From contig JAFXFN010000015.1 of assembly GCA_017520505.1 (NCBI GenBank), forward strand, positions 1 through 64,000: 64,000 nt of DNA, given 5' to 3'. Each line of letters begins with the position of its first letter. Positions within the stretch are counted from its first letter, which is position 1. Below the pieces are notes generated by a model, which was not told where the DNA came from, ran no database searches, and saw nothing but the letters and a program-made list of their open reading frames with translations. Positions 26,801-35,890 of this stretch are shown piece by piece. Source of the DNA: Clostridia bacterium. Its GTDB lineage: Bacteria > Bacillota > Clostridia > Oscillospirales > CAG-272. The position numbers were made by a program, and so were the translations under genes.

Positions 26801-29122
26801 ATGAAATTATCACGTAAATTATTAGCAATCGTACTGTGTGTGGCAACACTATTTGCAGTAATCCCCTTCACAAGTGTTGCAGCAGGCGAATATCAGCTTT
26901 ATTATCAGCATATGCTTAATATCGGCTTCCCCGCAGCTTATGCGGAGAAACTGACAAATCTTCATATGATCCATCCCGACTGGATATTTGAAGCATCGAA
27001 CATAACACAGCTCAGCCGTGACTACGGCAGACCCGGCCCTTACACATGGGATTATGTAATTTCCAGGGAAATGTCTCCCGAAGACAGAAACCTCGTTTCA
27101 ACTTATTCGGGCAGTGCTTACATAAAGAACTGGACATCATATGACTCCGGCTGGTATCCCGCAAACACATCAGCCGTTAAATATGCTATGGACCCGAGAA
27201 ACTTCCTTGATGAAAGACACATATTTATGTTCCTTGACCTTTACAAGGGTTCAACTCCCTACACTGTTGCAGACGTTGAAACAGCCCTTAAGGGAACATT
27301 TATGGCAAACAAGGTAATTCCCGATGCAGGCAACACAAAGACGTACGCACAGTACTTCATTGAGCTTGGTGACAGATACAACGTAAACCCCGTATTCGTT
27401 GCGGCTCGTCTGAAGCAGGAGCAAGGCACGGACGGTACAAGCCCGCTTATTTCGGGTTCTTGCGGTACAACACTTTATAATTCGTACATAAACGGTACAA
27501 ACGGCGCACCCTCTTCAGGATACGGTTCTTCACTTAAAAATTACAACGGTTATTACAACTACTTCAATATCGGTGCGGCAGGCGACGGTTACTTCGCAAT
27601 CTGGCTCGGCGGTATGAAGGAAGCGCAGAAGGGTGTTACTGAAACAGGCCCCTGGACAACAAGAATGAAGGCGATCGAGGGCGGTGTTGTAAAGCTTCGT
27701 GATACATACCTCGCTTCTTACCGTCACACATTGTACTATCAGAAGTTCAACGTTGATGCTCGAAGCGTTATCAACGGCGAATGCGTAAACTTCTCATATC
27801 AGTACATGCAGAATCTTATGGCTCCCTATTCCGAAAGCCGTACGATGCAGACAGCGCTTTCATCTAATCTTGATATTAAATTCAAGTTTATCATTCCCGT
27901 ATACGAAGGTATGCCTTCCTCTACCGGCGACCCCGGTACATACTTCCAGAAGGATAAGTTCTCATTCGCAACGGGTATCGACGTTCCCGCATCATCATCA
28001 CAGGCAAACAGAATTGCGGAAATTTCGTATACAATAAACTCTGACACAAATCCCACGCTCAATTTCGTAGGTTGGGGTATCTCAACTCTCAAGACAACGG
28101 GATATTACTACAGCGTTGACTACGGAACAAACTGGAAGCAATTGACTTCCTCATTCAGGCAGGATGTACAGGACAATATGTCAGGTTATCCGGCACATAG
28201 TGCAAATGCATATTCGGGAACTATCGACGTCAGTCAGATGTCACCCGGCAACCATATCATCATAGTCAAAGCAAAAACAGGACCGCTTTCGTCAAACGGA
28301 GTTTCACAGAATATTCCTCTTGCGCTTATCAATCTCACGATAGAATCTGAGTTAAGTGCAGTTATAAAGGCGTTTGATGCTCCTTCAACCAAAGAAGTTC
28401 TGAATATTGAACACGGACAGTCATTTCTTACACACGGTTGGGCACTTGCTCCCAGCGGTCTTAACGGATTTACACTTACATTTGACGGTCAGGAACCTAT
28501 AATCCTCGCTAAATCCGAGCGTCCTGACGTTATTGCAACACAGCCCAAAGACCTCGTTGACGCTTGTCTTGACTGCCATGCATTCGCCGATACTATCAGC
28601 ACTTCAAATCTTACAATAGGTACACATACAGGTACTGTACAGGGACATACAAAATCAGGTAAGACATTTGTTGTCGGTACATTCAAGATCAATGTAACTC
28701 TTGCAGACTCCTATGATATTCCTTTGTATGACTTCAGTACATACTCATACGGAGAATATAAGGGCGAAAAATACCTCTTTGACGTATCGCCCAACACAAC
28801 TATTGCTGACATTCTTGCAAATATCAACGCTCCCAGCGTAATATTCGATGCAAACGGAAACCAGATGGCTCCTACTTCGATTGCAGGCTCCGGTTACGTT
28901 GTTAAGCGTAACGTCGGCGGTATTCTTGTAACAGCAGGTACTATCATCGTTCCCGGTGACTTCAACGGCGACGGCAAGATCAACGGCGTTGACGTGATCA
29001 GAATGAAGAAACAGCTTTTAGGTCAGTCAGTAATAGGCTTTGAAGCAGCAGGCGACTTTGACAGAAACGGATCTCTTTCCGAAGATGATCTTAAGAAAAT
29101 AACAGCAGCCATAGGCAACTGA
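26801..29122 (+). CDS. Secreted glucosaminidase-like (GH73-type) protein with two GWSVH-like modules and dockerin
   Basis: 773 residues and a paralogue of the preceding gene. Signal peptide 1-28; an N-terminal module shared with the paralogue (MDPRNFLDERHIFMF); a glucosaminidase-type domain with candidate Glu207 in ARLKQEQG and YNGYYNYFNI. Two GWSVH-related modules at about 421-513 (reads GWGIS) and 540-632 (GWALA), then a pre-dockerin domain (SIAGSGYVVK) and a type I dockerin (719-772; DFNGDGKINGVDVIRMKK, DFDRNGSLSEDDL). RBS AGGAG. A terminator follows directly after the stop. Confidence 0.88.
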   Translation: MKLSRKLLAIVLCVATLFAVIPFTSVAAGEYQLYYQHMLNIGFPAAYAEKLTNLHMIHPDWIFEASNITQLSRDYGRPGPYTWDYVISREMSPEDRNLVSTYSGSAYIKNWTSYDSGWYPANTSAVKYAMDPRNFLDERHIFMFLDLYKGSTPYTVADVETALKGTFMANKVIPDAGNTKTYAQYFIELGDRYNVNPVFVAARLKQEQGTDGTSPLISGSCGTTLYNSYINGTNGAPSSGYGSSLKNYNGYYNYFNIGAAGDGYFAIWLGGMKEAQKGVTETGPWTTRMKAIEGGVVKLRDTYLASYRHTLYYQKFNVDARSVINGECVNFSYQYMQNLMAPYSESRTMQTALSSNLDIKFKFIIPVYEGMPSSTGDPGTYFQKDKFSFATGIDVPASSSQANRIAEISYTINSDTNPTLNFVGWGISTLKTTGYYYSVDYGTNWKQLTSSFRQDVQDNMSGYPAHSANAYSGTIDVSQMSPGNHIIIVKAKTGPLSSNGVSQNIPLALINLTIESELSAVIKAFDAPSTKEVLNIEHGQSFLTHGWALAPSGLNGFTLTFDGQEPIILAKSERPDVIATQPKDLVDACLDCHAFADTISTSNLTIGTHTGTVQGHTKSGKTFVVGTFKINVTLADSYDIPLYDFSTYSYGEYKGEKYLFDVSPNTTIADILANINAPSVIFDANGNQMAPTSIAGSGYVVKRNVGGILVTAGTIIVPGDFNGDGKINGVDVIRMKKQLLGQSVIGFEAAGDFDRNGSLSEDDLKKITAAIGN

Positions 29123-29129
29123 TTTAAAT

Positions 29130-29163
29130 ATGGGGCGGCGATATACATACGTCGCCCCATTTT
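29130..29163 (+). terminator. Intrinsic terminator after the second glucosaminidase gene
   Basis: Stem ATGGGGCGGCG (29130-29140) with CGTCGCCCCAT (29150-29160, one G-T pair), then a short T run. An in-frame ATG for the next gene lies in its left arm, which argues against using that start. The weak T tract may allow readthrough into the LRR gene. Confidence 0.75.
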
Positions 29164-29177
29164 CAACGGAGATTATA

Positions 29178-31070
29178 ATGAGTCATTATTTTAAAAAGAT
29201 ATTCATTACATTTATAACCGTAACTGCATTTTTGATATTATTTCCTGTATGCTCAAATGCGGTATCGATTGCCGACATTTATCAGGGTGACGAGCTTTGC
29301 TATTCTCCACATGATATTGTCAGCGGTGTTACCGTTACAAATAACGGCGAATATGCGACATATACAGCCGTAAACGGCGACCCATATATTTATTTACGAG
29401 CAACTACGGCATCGGTATCCGATAAATATGTTCTTATAAAATACAGAACTTCAGCCGCTTTAAGCGGTCAGCTGTATTTCAAAAGTGCCGAGCCGTCAGT
29501 TCTTATAAACTGGAACGGCGACGGTGAATGGAACACCATAATTGTCGATGCTACAGCGGCAGGCGTAAACTGGAGCAACAAGAGCATTTTCCGTTTTGAC
29601 CCGCTTCATTCAAACAGCGCTACCGTTTCGGGCAATTCAATAGATATTGAATATATTGCGTTTTTTGCTTCTGAAAGTGAGGCGCTTCGATATGCGCAAG
29701 ACCGTGATGCAGAATCAAACGACAGCGAAAATATATTTATATTTACAAAATACGGCTCCGGATACGGTGTATCAGGCTGTACAACATCTGATTATGCAGT
29801 TGCAGTTCCCGAAATGCACGACGGACTTCCTGTAACTCACATATATTCCAATTCTTTCGTAAGCGCATCAAGACTCAAATATCTGTATATTCCGCCAACT
29901 GTAACATCGATTCAAGCAGGTGCTTTTGATTCAACTGCAAATTTCAAGCTTGTGGGCATTTCGGGTTCAACCGCTGAAGCCTACGCAAAATCTGTCGGAA
30001 TGGATTTTATCGCTGTTACAACTCCGTCTGATTTTGTAATCGAACTCGAAAATAAAACAGCAAAAATAGTCAAATACACGGGCACATCTTCAAATGTGGT
30101 GTTGCCTTTATTCTACAACGGGTATAAAATAACAGATATAGGTAACGGTGCATTCGAGGGCAATACCAAAATACGCTCGGTGACAGTTGTATATTGTATT
30201 GAATGGATAGGTGACCATGCATTCGCTTCAACATCTATCACTTCTGCTTCCCTCGGCGAAAGCGTTAAATACATAGGCAAGTCAGCATTTGCCGAATGTA
30301 CTTCCCTTTCTTCATTATCAATGCCAAGCGTCAGAAGCATAGGTGACTTTGCATTTTTCAACTGTAGATCATTGTCAGGTATAAGTTTGCCTGCCTCAAT
30401 CGAGACGATAGGCTTGCGTGCATTTGCAAAGACAGCGCTTAAAACCGTAACTTTGCCTGCAAATTTATACGCCGTCAACAGATACGCATTTTTAAACTGC
30501 TCATCTTTGAGTGCAATTTATGTTGATGCGTCCAACAGCAAATTTTCATCAGAAAACGGTATTCTTTACGATTCTTCGAAGAAAAATGTTTATATATGCC
30601 CCGAGGGAAAAACAGGAACTGTCACATTAAACAGCAAAACCGAAACAGTTGGGAAAGGAGCATTTATTAACTGCGACCGTTTAAGCACTGTAAATCTTTC
30701 AAACGTAAGCACTATAAACTCAATGGCTTTTTATGACTGTGATGCTTTAAGCACAGTAGATGTACAGAAAACGGTATTCATCGTAAACGACTATGCCTTC
30801 ACCGAATGTGATAACATTCTGATAAAATGTCCTATTTCGACTGCAATACAGTATCACTGCAAGGAATTTTCAATTCCCTTCGAAATTGTTTATGCCGATT
30901 TTATTTTAGGAGATGCTAACGGCGACGGTAAAATAAACGGAAAGGATATGGTGCGTGTGCGCTCGTACATTCTGTACCCGAACACCGCCATCATCAAGGA
31001 TGCCGCCGATATTGACGGCGACGGTGATATCGACAGCACAGACCTTAAAAAGCTGCGTGATATGTTTTAG
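29178..31070 (+). CDS. Secreted leucine-rich-repeat (BspA/LRR_5) protein with dockerin
   Basis: Start at 29178 is chosen for the GGAG upstream and the signal peptide that begins there (MSHYFKKIFITF); an ATG 48 bp earlier lies in a terminator stem. After an N-terminal ~165-residue beta-rich region (possibly a carbohydrate-binding-like domain, LYFKSAEPSVLINWNGDG) come about ten BspA-type repeats, recognisable by IGDFAFFNCRSLSGISLP and IGKSAFAECTSLSSLSMP. The C-terminus is a type I dockerin (DANGDGKINGKDMVRVRSYIL, DIDGDGDIDSTDLKKL). It has no catalytic domain, so it may act as an adhesin or scaffold ligand delivered to the same cohesin as the hydrolases. Confidence 0.88.
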   Translation: MSHYFKKIFITFITVTAFLILFPVCSNAVSIADIYQGDELCYSPHDIVSGVTVTNNGEYATYTAVNGDPYIYLRATTASVSDKYVLIKYRTSAALSGQLYFKSAEPSVLINWNGDGEWNTIIVDATAAGVNWSNKSIFRFDPLHSNSATVSGNSIDIEYIAFFASESEALRYAQDRDAESNDSENIFIFTKYGSGYGVSGCTTSDYAVAVPEMHDGLPVTHIYSNSFVSASRLKYLYIPPTVTSIQAGAFDSTANFKLVGISGSTAEAYAKSVGMDFIAVTTPSDFVIELENKTAKIVKYTGTSSNVVLPLFYNGYKITDIGNGAFEGNTKIRSVTVVYCIEWIGDHAFASTSITSASLGESVKYIGKSAFAECTSLSSLSMPSVRSIGDFAFFNCRSLSGISLPASIETIGLRAFAKTALKTVTLPANLYAVNRYAFLNCSSLSAIYVDASNSKFSSENGILYDSSKKNVYICPEGKTGTVTLNSKTETVGKGAFINCDRLSTVNLSNVSTINSMAFYDCDALSTVDVQKTVFIVNDYAFTECDNILIKCPISTAIQYHCKEFSIPFEIVYADFILGDANGDGKINGKDMVRVRSYILYPNTAIIKDAADIDGDGDIDSTDLKKLRDMF

Positions 31071-31080
31071 CAATATTTTC

Positions 31081-31106
31081 AGCCCGACTTCGGTCGGGCT
31101 TTTTTA
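31081..31106 (+). terminator. Intrinsic terminator with UUCG tetraloop
   Basis: AGCCCGAC (31081-31088), loop TTCG, GTCGGGCT (31093-31100), followed by seven T. It lies 11 bp after the LRR gene stop and closes the rightward dockerin run. Confidence 0.95.
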
Positions 31107-31212
31107 TGCAATCATAATTTTATTAATCATTCAGTATATTTCACATCTTTTTCACACAACGAACAATTATATGGGGTATGATATAAGCATCTTAATACGA
31201 AAGCGGTAGATC

Positions 31213-32328
31213 ATGAAAGCTTTTAAAAAACCTTTTGTCTTTTGCATCATATATTCGATTTTTCTGATATTACTTTCTCTATCTATAATACTCGATGCAT
31301 TCGTTATCCCCAATGAGATTTCACCGAGCGGTGACGGCGAAATATTGAGTGCTGAAATTAAATTTACATTCAAAGAGGCTGAAGATACGCCAATCGAGGA
31401 TACAACAAGCAATAATCCGAAAAACGAGGAAACAACAGATTTCTCTACGGATGAAACCTCAATTATAATCACAGAGGAAAGCATACAGCCTGTCGAAGAT
31501 ACAACAGACGAAATCTATACTGAAAATGATACAACACTTCCCGCTTTATCCGATACGGAACCCGAAACAGAAGCTGATATTTCATATCCTATCATATCAG
31601 ATAACGAATACAGAGATGAAAATATTAAAATAACCCTGCAGACAGTAAGACTGCACAACACACAGGTGTATGTGGCAGATATTTATCTTTCATCGGCACA
31701 GTATTTTAAAACCGCTATAGCAAAAAACAAATTCGGTACTAATATAAATGACAAAACCTCAGCCATTGCCGAGCAAAACAACGCAATACTCGCAATAAAC
31801 GGTGATTTCTACGGTGCAAACAAAAAGGGATACGTCATCAAAAACGGGATCTTATACAGAGATTCCGTACGTTCCGACTATAAATATGACGATTTATGCT
31901 TTATGTTCGACGGTTCGTTTAAAATATTCAACGAAAAGGATATAAGTGCCAGAGATCTTTTGAATATGGGTGTATATCAGCTGTTCGGCTTCGGTCCCGT
32001 TCTTGTGAACGAAACGGAGATATTTGTTAAAGCAGGTGAGGAGGTCGGGGTTGCTATGTCAAGCAATCCGAGAACTGCTGTGGGAATCGTAGATGAATTG
32101 CATTACGTATTTGTAGTTTCTGACGGAAGAACAAAAGAAAGCGAAGGTCTTTCACTTGTTCAGCTTGCGGAATTTATGAAAGAACACGGCTGTAAAACAG
32201 CATACAATCTCGACGGCGGAGGTTCGTCGACGATGTATTTCAACGGTCGAATTGTAAATAAGCCTGTAAACCGAGGCAGTACGATTTCAGAAAGGTCGGT
32301 GAGTGACATTGTTTACATCGGTTACTGA
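31213..32328 (+). CDS. Membrane-anchored phosphodiester glycosidase family protein (NAGPA domain)
   Basis: 371 residues: an N-terminal membrane anchor (about 8-32), an acidic Thr/Glu/Asp-rich linker (about 45-125) and a C-terminal NAGPA domain. Family motifs are LAINGDFYGANKKGYVIKNG, FGFGPVLVN, NPRTAVGI, YVFVVSDGR and the closing YNLDGGGSSTMYFNG. The human relative removes GlcNAc from a GlcNAc-phosphodiester; bacterial members are thought to act on phosphodiester-linked sugars in exopolysaccharide or wall teichoic-acid-like polymers, which fits a cell-envelope role here. The small membrane protein gene overlaps its 3' end by 26 bp. Confidence 0.9.
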   Translation: MKAFKKPFVFCIIYSIFLILLSLSIILDAFVIPNEISPSGDGEILSAEIKFTFKEAEDTPIEDTTSNNPKNEETTDFSTDETSIIITEESIQPVEDTTDEIYTENDTTLPALSDTEPETEADISYPIISDNEYRDENIKITLQTVRLHNTQVYVADIYLSSAQYFKTAIAKNKFGTNINDKTSAIAEQNNAILAINGDFYGANKKGYVIKNGILYRDSVRSDYKYDDLCFMFDGSFKIFNEKDISARDLLNMGVYQLFGFGPVLVNETEIFVKAGEEVGVAMSSNPRTAVGIVDELHYVFVVSDGRTKESEGLSLVQLAEFMKEHGCKTAYNLDGGGSSTMYFNGRIVNKPVNRGSTISERSVSDIVYIGY

Positions 32329-32701
32329 TAAATCAAAACGCAGATTTTGCGTATCCTCTGTTGTATATCTTTCCGTCACTGTGTTTTGTATCGTTTTTAA
32401 TGCAATTTACACGTATTTCAGCTACGGAATGGTATCAAATCACATGAAATATATGTTTTTATTTCCGCTTTTGCTTGGTTGTATGCCTTCAGCCTTGCTT
32501 GTTTCAACAAAAGCACGCAAATATGTTTCACGAATTACTTTTAATATGTGGAATGCAGGGTGTGCAACATTTATAACAGGCTGTACCGTTGTCGGCATCA
32601 TAACAAATTCAGGAAGAAGCACAGACGTTTTTCCGATCTATTGCATAATCGGAGCAGTTATGATGATCCTCTCGCTTTTATTTTTGAAAAAGAAAGCATA
32701 A
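32303..32701 (+). CDS. Small four-segment membrane protein of unknown function
   Basis: 132 residues, nearly all in four hydrophobic segments (about 15-37, 46-66, 83-103, 108-128), with a Lys-rich cytoplasmic end (FLKKKA). The start is GTG, with AAAGG about 10 bases upstream, and lies inside the phosphodiester glycosidase gene, so the two are probably translated together. No family recognised. A link to the preceding enzyme (for example polymer export or envelope sensing) is only positional. Confidence 0.65.
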   Translation: MTLFTSVTDKSKRRFCVSSVVYLSVTVFCIVFNAIYTYFSYGMVSNHMKYMFLFPLLLGCMPSALLVSTKARKYVSRITFNMWNAGCATFITGCTVVGIITNSGRSTDVFPIYCIIGAVMMILSLLFLKKKA

Positions 32702-32706
32702 ATCAG

Positions 32707-32735
32707 TTGACAAAAATATAATTATGATATATAAT
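32707..32735 (+). promoter_or_regulatory. Perfect sigma-A promoter of pflB
   Basis: TTGACA (32707-32712), 17 bp, TATAAT (32730-32735). Transcription should start near 32742, at or just inside the left arm of a 10-bp leader hairpin (32740-32749 with 32754-32763) that precedes the riboswitch. Confidence 0.85.
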
Positions 32736-32775
32736 AACCGTGTAATCAGTTTACTGATTGCACCAAACAAAAAAA

Positions 32776-32849
32776 GCTTTTACATAACTGACGGATTTTG
32801 CGGAGTACCGCAAGGAAATGTAAAAGCATAAATGTCGACCGTCTGGGCA
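32776..32849 (+). ncRNA. ZTP riboswitch aptamer (pfl motif) upstream of pflB
   Basis: P1 is GCTTTTACAT (32776-32785) with ATGTAAAAGC (32818-32827). The internal segment AACTGACGG (32786-32794) and hairpin TTGCGG-AGTA-CCGCAA (32798-32813) lie inside it. The conserved 3' box CCGTCTGGGCA (32839-32849) can pair with CTGACGG, with a covarying T-A in place of the usual C-G. This is the architecture of the ZTP riboswitch, which senses ZTP/ZMP as a sign of 10-formyl-tetrahydrofolate shortage. PFL supplies formate for that cofactor. The terminator that follows uses the GGGCA of the box, so ligand binding should allow transcription of pflB. Confidence 0.85.
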
Positions 32850-32881
32850 ATTCAGTTTTGATAGGCTGAATTGCCCTTTTT
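32845..32881 (+). terminator. Riboswitch expression-platform terminator
   Basis: GGGCAATTCAG (32845-32855), 10-nt loop, CTGAATTGCCC (32866-32876), then five T. Its left arm overlaps the aptamer's 3' conserved box, so terminator and ligand-bound aptamer exclude each other. Confidence 0.85.
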
Positions 32882-32919
32882 ATATACTTTATCGGTATAT
32901 GGCAGAAATGAGGTATTAT

Positions 32920-35151
32920 ATGGAACACAAAAATTGGTATGGTTTTTCAAAAGGCGTTTGGATGGATGAGATCAATGTAAGAGATTTTATTCAAGCGAAT
33001 TACACAGAATATCAAGGTGACGGAAAGTTTCTTGAAGGTCCTACTCCCCGTACGGAAGCGCTTATGAAAAAGCTGAATACTTTATTTACATTGGAACGTC
33101 AGTATGGCGGGGTGCTTGATATTGATACTGCAACTGTATCGTCGCTTACAAGCTATTCTCCCGGTTATATTGATAAAGAAAACGAGCTTATTGTGGGTAT
33201 GCAGACAAACAGACCTTTAAAACGAGGTGTAAATCCCTTTGGCGGTATAAGAATGGCTCGTCAAGCTTGTGAGGCATACGGCTACAAGCTCAGTGATAAG
33301 ATCGAGGAAGAATTCCGCTTCCGCACAACACACAACGACGGTGTTTTCCGTGCATACACCGATGAAATGCGTCAAGCGAGAAAATGCCACGTTATCACAG
33401 GTCTCCCTGATGCTTACGGCAGAGGAAGAATTATCGGAGATTACCGCCGTGTTGCTCTGTACGGCGTGGACAGACTTATAGAAGAAAAGAAAAAGGACAA
33501 GAAAAAGCTTGCTGAGGGTGCATTTGCTACCGAACAAATACGGCAGAGTGAAGAGATACATCAGCAGATCGTTTTCCTTGGCTTTTTAAAGGAAATGGCA
33601 CTTATGTACGGTTATGACATAAGTCAGCCTGCGGGTAATGCAAGAGAGGCCATTCAGTGGACTTACTTTGCATATCTCGGAGCTATCAAGGAGCAAAACG
33701 GTGCGGCGATGTCACTCGGCCGTGTCAGCACATTTTTCGATATATATATTGAACGTGATATTGCAAACGGTATTCTCACAGAAAAAGGCGCACAGGAGCT
33801 TATGGACGATTTCGTTATGAAGCTCCGCATTGCCCGCCATCTCCGCACACCTGAATACAATGAGCTTTTTGGCGGAGATCCGATGTGGATAACAGAGGCT
33901 GTAGGCGGTATAGGCGAGGACGGACGCACGCTTGTAACCAAAAACTGCTTCCGTATGCTCAATACACTTTACACTCTCGGTTGTTCCCCTGAACCCAATC
34001 TCACTGTTCTTTGGTCAACCTCACTTCCCCGTCCTTTCAAGGAATTTTGTGCCAAGGTTTCTGCAGATACCGACTCTATTCAGTATGAAAATGACGATCT
34101 TATGCGTCCGATTTACGGCGACGATTATGCTATAGCTTGCTGTGTATCAGCAATGAAGCTGGGCAAGCAAATGCAGCTGTTCGGCGCACGCTGTAATCTT
34201 GCAAAGCTCTTGCTTATTGCATTAAACGGAGGTTATGATACCACAAGCGGATTGCATATAGGCCCTCAAATGCCTGTACTTAATATTGAGAAGCTTGATT
34301 ATGATATCGTTATGAAGAGATTTGATATCTATATCAAATGGCTCAGCCACCTCTACGTAAACACAATGAACGTCATACATTATATGCACGACAAATACGC
34401 TTGCGAAAAAATACAAATGGCGCTTCACGATTCTTCTGTAGAACGCTTTATGGCATTTGGAATTGCAGGATTATCCGTTGTGGCTGATTCACTCAGTGCT
34501 ATAAAATTTGCAAATGTCCGTCCTATAAAAGATGAAAACGGATTCATTACCGACTTTGAAACGATTGGTGAGTTCCCTAAATACGGAAATGATGATGACC
34601 GTGTTGACCTTATTGCCAAGGATATGACTCACCGTATGATAACAGAGCTCCGCAAAACTCCCGCTTACAGAAATGCTGTTCACACGCTTTCCGTTTTAAC
34701 GATCACATCGAATGTAATGTACGGTAAAAACACAGGCGCAACTCCCGACGGAAGACCTGCCGGCGCTCCTTTTGCCCCCGGTGCTAACCCGATGCACAAC
34801 CGTGAGGAAAATGGCGCTTTGGCTTCTCTCAATTCAGTTGCAAAAATCAGCTACGATGATTGCAGAGACGGTATTTCAAATACTTTCTCGGTAACTCCCG
34901 ATGCCCTCGGAAGAACTGAGGAAGAACGTATATCCAACCTCGTATCGATACTCGACGGTTATTTTACCAAAAAAGCGCATCATATCAATATAAATGTAAT
35001 GAACCGTGAGCTTCTTATGAAGGCATACGAAAATCCCGAAGCATATCCCAATCTTACAATACGTGTTTCAGGTTACGCTGTAAACTTCAACAAGCTTTCA
35101 CGTGAGCAGCAGCGTGAAGTCATCAGCCGTACCTTCCACAAGAGCATATGA
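32920..35151 (+). CDS. pflB: Pyruvate formate-lyase (formate acetyltransferase)
   Basis: A glycyl radical enzyme converting pyruvate and CoA to acetyl-CoA and formate in anaerobic cytosol. The adjacent active-site cysteines are in [11 protein letters not shown] and the radical glycine is in RVSGYAVNF near the C-terminus. The [11 protein letters not shown] and [13 protein letters not shown] regions are typical PFL. The start at 32920 ([12 protein letters not shown]) has GAGG six bases upstream; an ATG 21 bp earlier lacks a site. About 743 residues, normal length. It overlaps pflA by ATGA, and its expression is set by the ZTP riboswitch. Confidence 0.97.
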   Translation: MEHKNWYGFSKGVWMDEINVRDFIQANYTEYQGDGKFLEGPTPRTEALMKKLNTLFTLERQYGGVLDIDTATVSSLTSYSPGYIDKENELIVGMQTNRPLKRGVNPFGGIRMARQACEAYGYKLSDKIEEEFRFRTTHNDGVFRAYTDEMRQARKCHVITGLPDAYGRGRIIGDYRRVALYGVDRLIEEKKKDKKKLAEGAFATEQIRQSEEIHQQIVFLGFLKEMALMYGYDISQPAGNAREAIQWTYFAYLGAIKEQNGAAMSLGRVSTFFDIYIERDIANGILTEKGAQELMDDFVMKLRIARHLRTPEYNELFGGDPMWITEAVGGIGEDGRTLVTKNCFRMLNTLYTLGCSPEPNLTVLWSTSLPRPFKEFCAKVSADTDSIQYENDDLMRPIYGDDYAIACCVSAMKLGKQMQLFGARCNLAKLLLIALNGGYDTTSGLHIGPQMPVLNIEKLDYDIVMKRFDIYIKWLSHLYVNTMNVIHYMHDKYACEKIQMALHDSSVERFMAFGIAGLSVVADSLSAIKFANVRPIKDENGFITDFETIGEFPKYGNDDDRVDLIAKDMTHRMITELRKTPAYRNAVHTLSVLTITSNVMYGKNTGATPDGRPAGAPFAPGANPMHNREENGALASLNSVAKISYDDCRDGISNTFSVTPDALGRTEEERISNLVSILDGYFTKKAHHININVMNRELLMKAYENPEAYPNLTIRVSGYAVNFNKLSREQQREVISRTFHKSI

Positions 35152-35846
35152 CGGGAGCTGTACATTCTATCCAAAGTCTCGGCGCAGTTGACGGGCCCGG
35201 TGTTCGCTTTGTTGTTTTTATGCAAGGCTGCAATTTGCGTTGCGGATGCTGTCATAATCCCGACACGTGGGAAATGAACAGCGGCGCGACATATACTGCT
35301 GAAGATATAGTAACAAGAGTTAAACGCTATAAAGAATATTTCGGAAAAGAAGGCGGAATAACGATATCGGGCGGCGAACCGCTTTTGCAGGCAGATTTTG
35401 TCCGTGAGGTCTTTGAATTATGTCACGAAAACGGAATAAATACTTGTCTTGATACATCGGGATGTATTCTAAACAGCCGCATCAAATCACTTCTGTCGGA
35501 AACCGACCGTGTGCTTCTGGATATAAAATATACAAATGATGAGCTTTACCGTAAATATGTCGGTTGTAATCTCAGCGCACCGCTTGAATTTCTCGAATAT
35601 CTCAATGAACAAGGAATAAAAACAACGATACGTCAAGTTATAATTCCTACATTGAATGATGATAAAGAAAACATTCTCGAACTACGAAATATTGCCCAAA
35701 GGTTCTCTTGTATTGATAAAATAGAGCTTCTTCCGTTTCACAAAATATGTACGGAGAAATACGAAAAAATGATGATCGAATTTCCTTTTGCGCACATATC
35801 CGAACCGACGGATGAAAAAATGAATGAGCTAAGAAGTTACTTATAA
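35148..35846 (+). CDS. pflA: Pyruvate formate-lyase activating enzyme
   Basis: A radical SAM enzyme that installs the glycyl radical on PflB. The cluster motif CNLRCGCC (CxxxCxxC) is near residue 27, preceded by the family's [12 protein letters not shown], with the glycine-rich [13 protein letters not shown] and a SAM-binding strand beyond. 232 residues, normal length. Its ATG overlaps the pflB stop (ATGA). Confidence 0.96.
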   Translation: MTGAVHSIQSLGAVDGPGVRFVVFMQGCNLRCGCCHNPDTWEMNSGATYTAEDIVTRVKRYKEYFGKEGGITISGGEPLLQADFVREVFELCHENGINTCLDTSGCILNSRIKSLLSETDRVLLDIKYTNDELYRKYVGCNLSAPLEFLEYLNEQGIKTTIRQVIIPTLNDDKENILELRNIAQRFSCIDKIELLPFHKICTEKYEKMMIEFPFAHISEPTDEKMNELRSYL

Positions 35847-35850
35847 AGAG

Positions 35851-35890
35851 AAAATCAGCAAAGATCAAATCTTTGCTGATTTTTTTTATT
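35851..35890. terminator. Bidirectional terminator between pflA and the P-type ATPase relative
   Basis: AAAATCAGCAAAGAT (35851-35865) pairs perfectly with ATCTTTGCTGATTTT (35869-35883), 3-nt loop, and an eight-T run on the plus strand. The complementary A-run gives a U tract on the minus strand as well, overlapping the end of the convergent gene. Confidence 0.9.
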
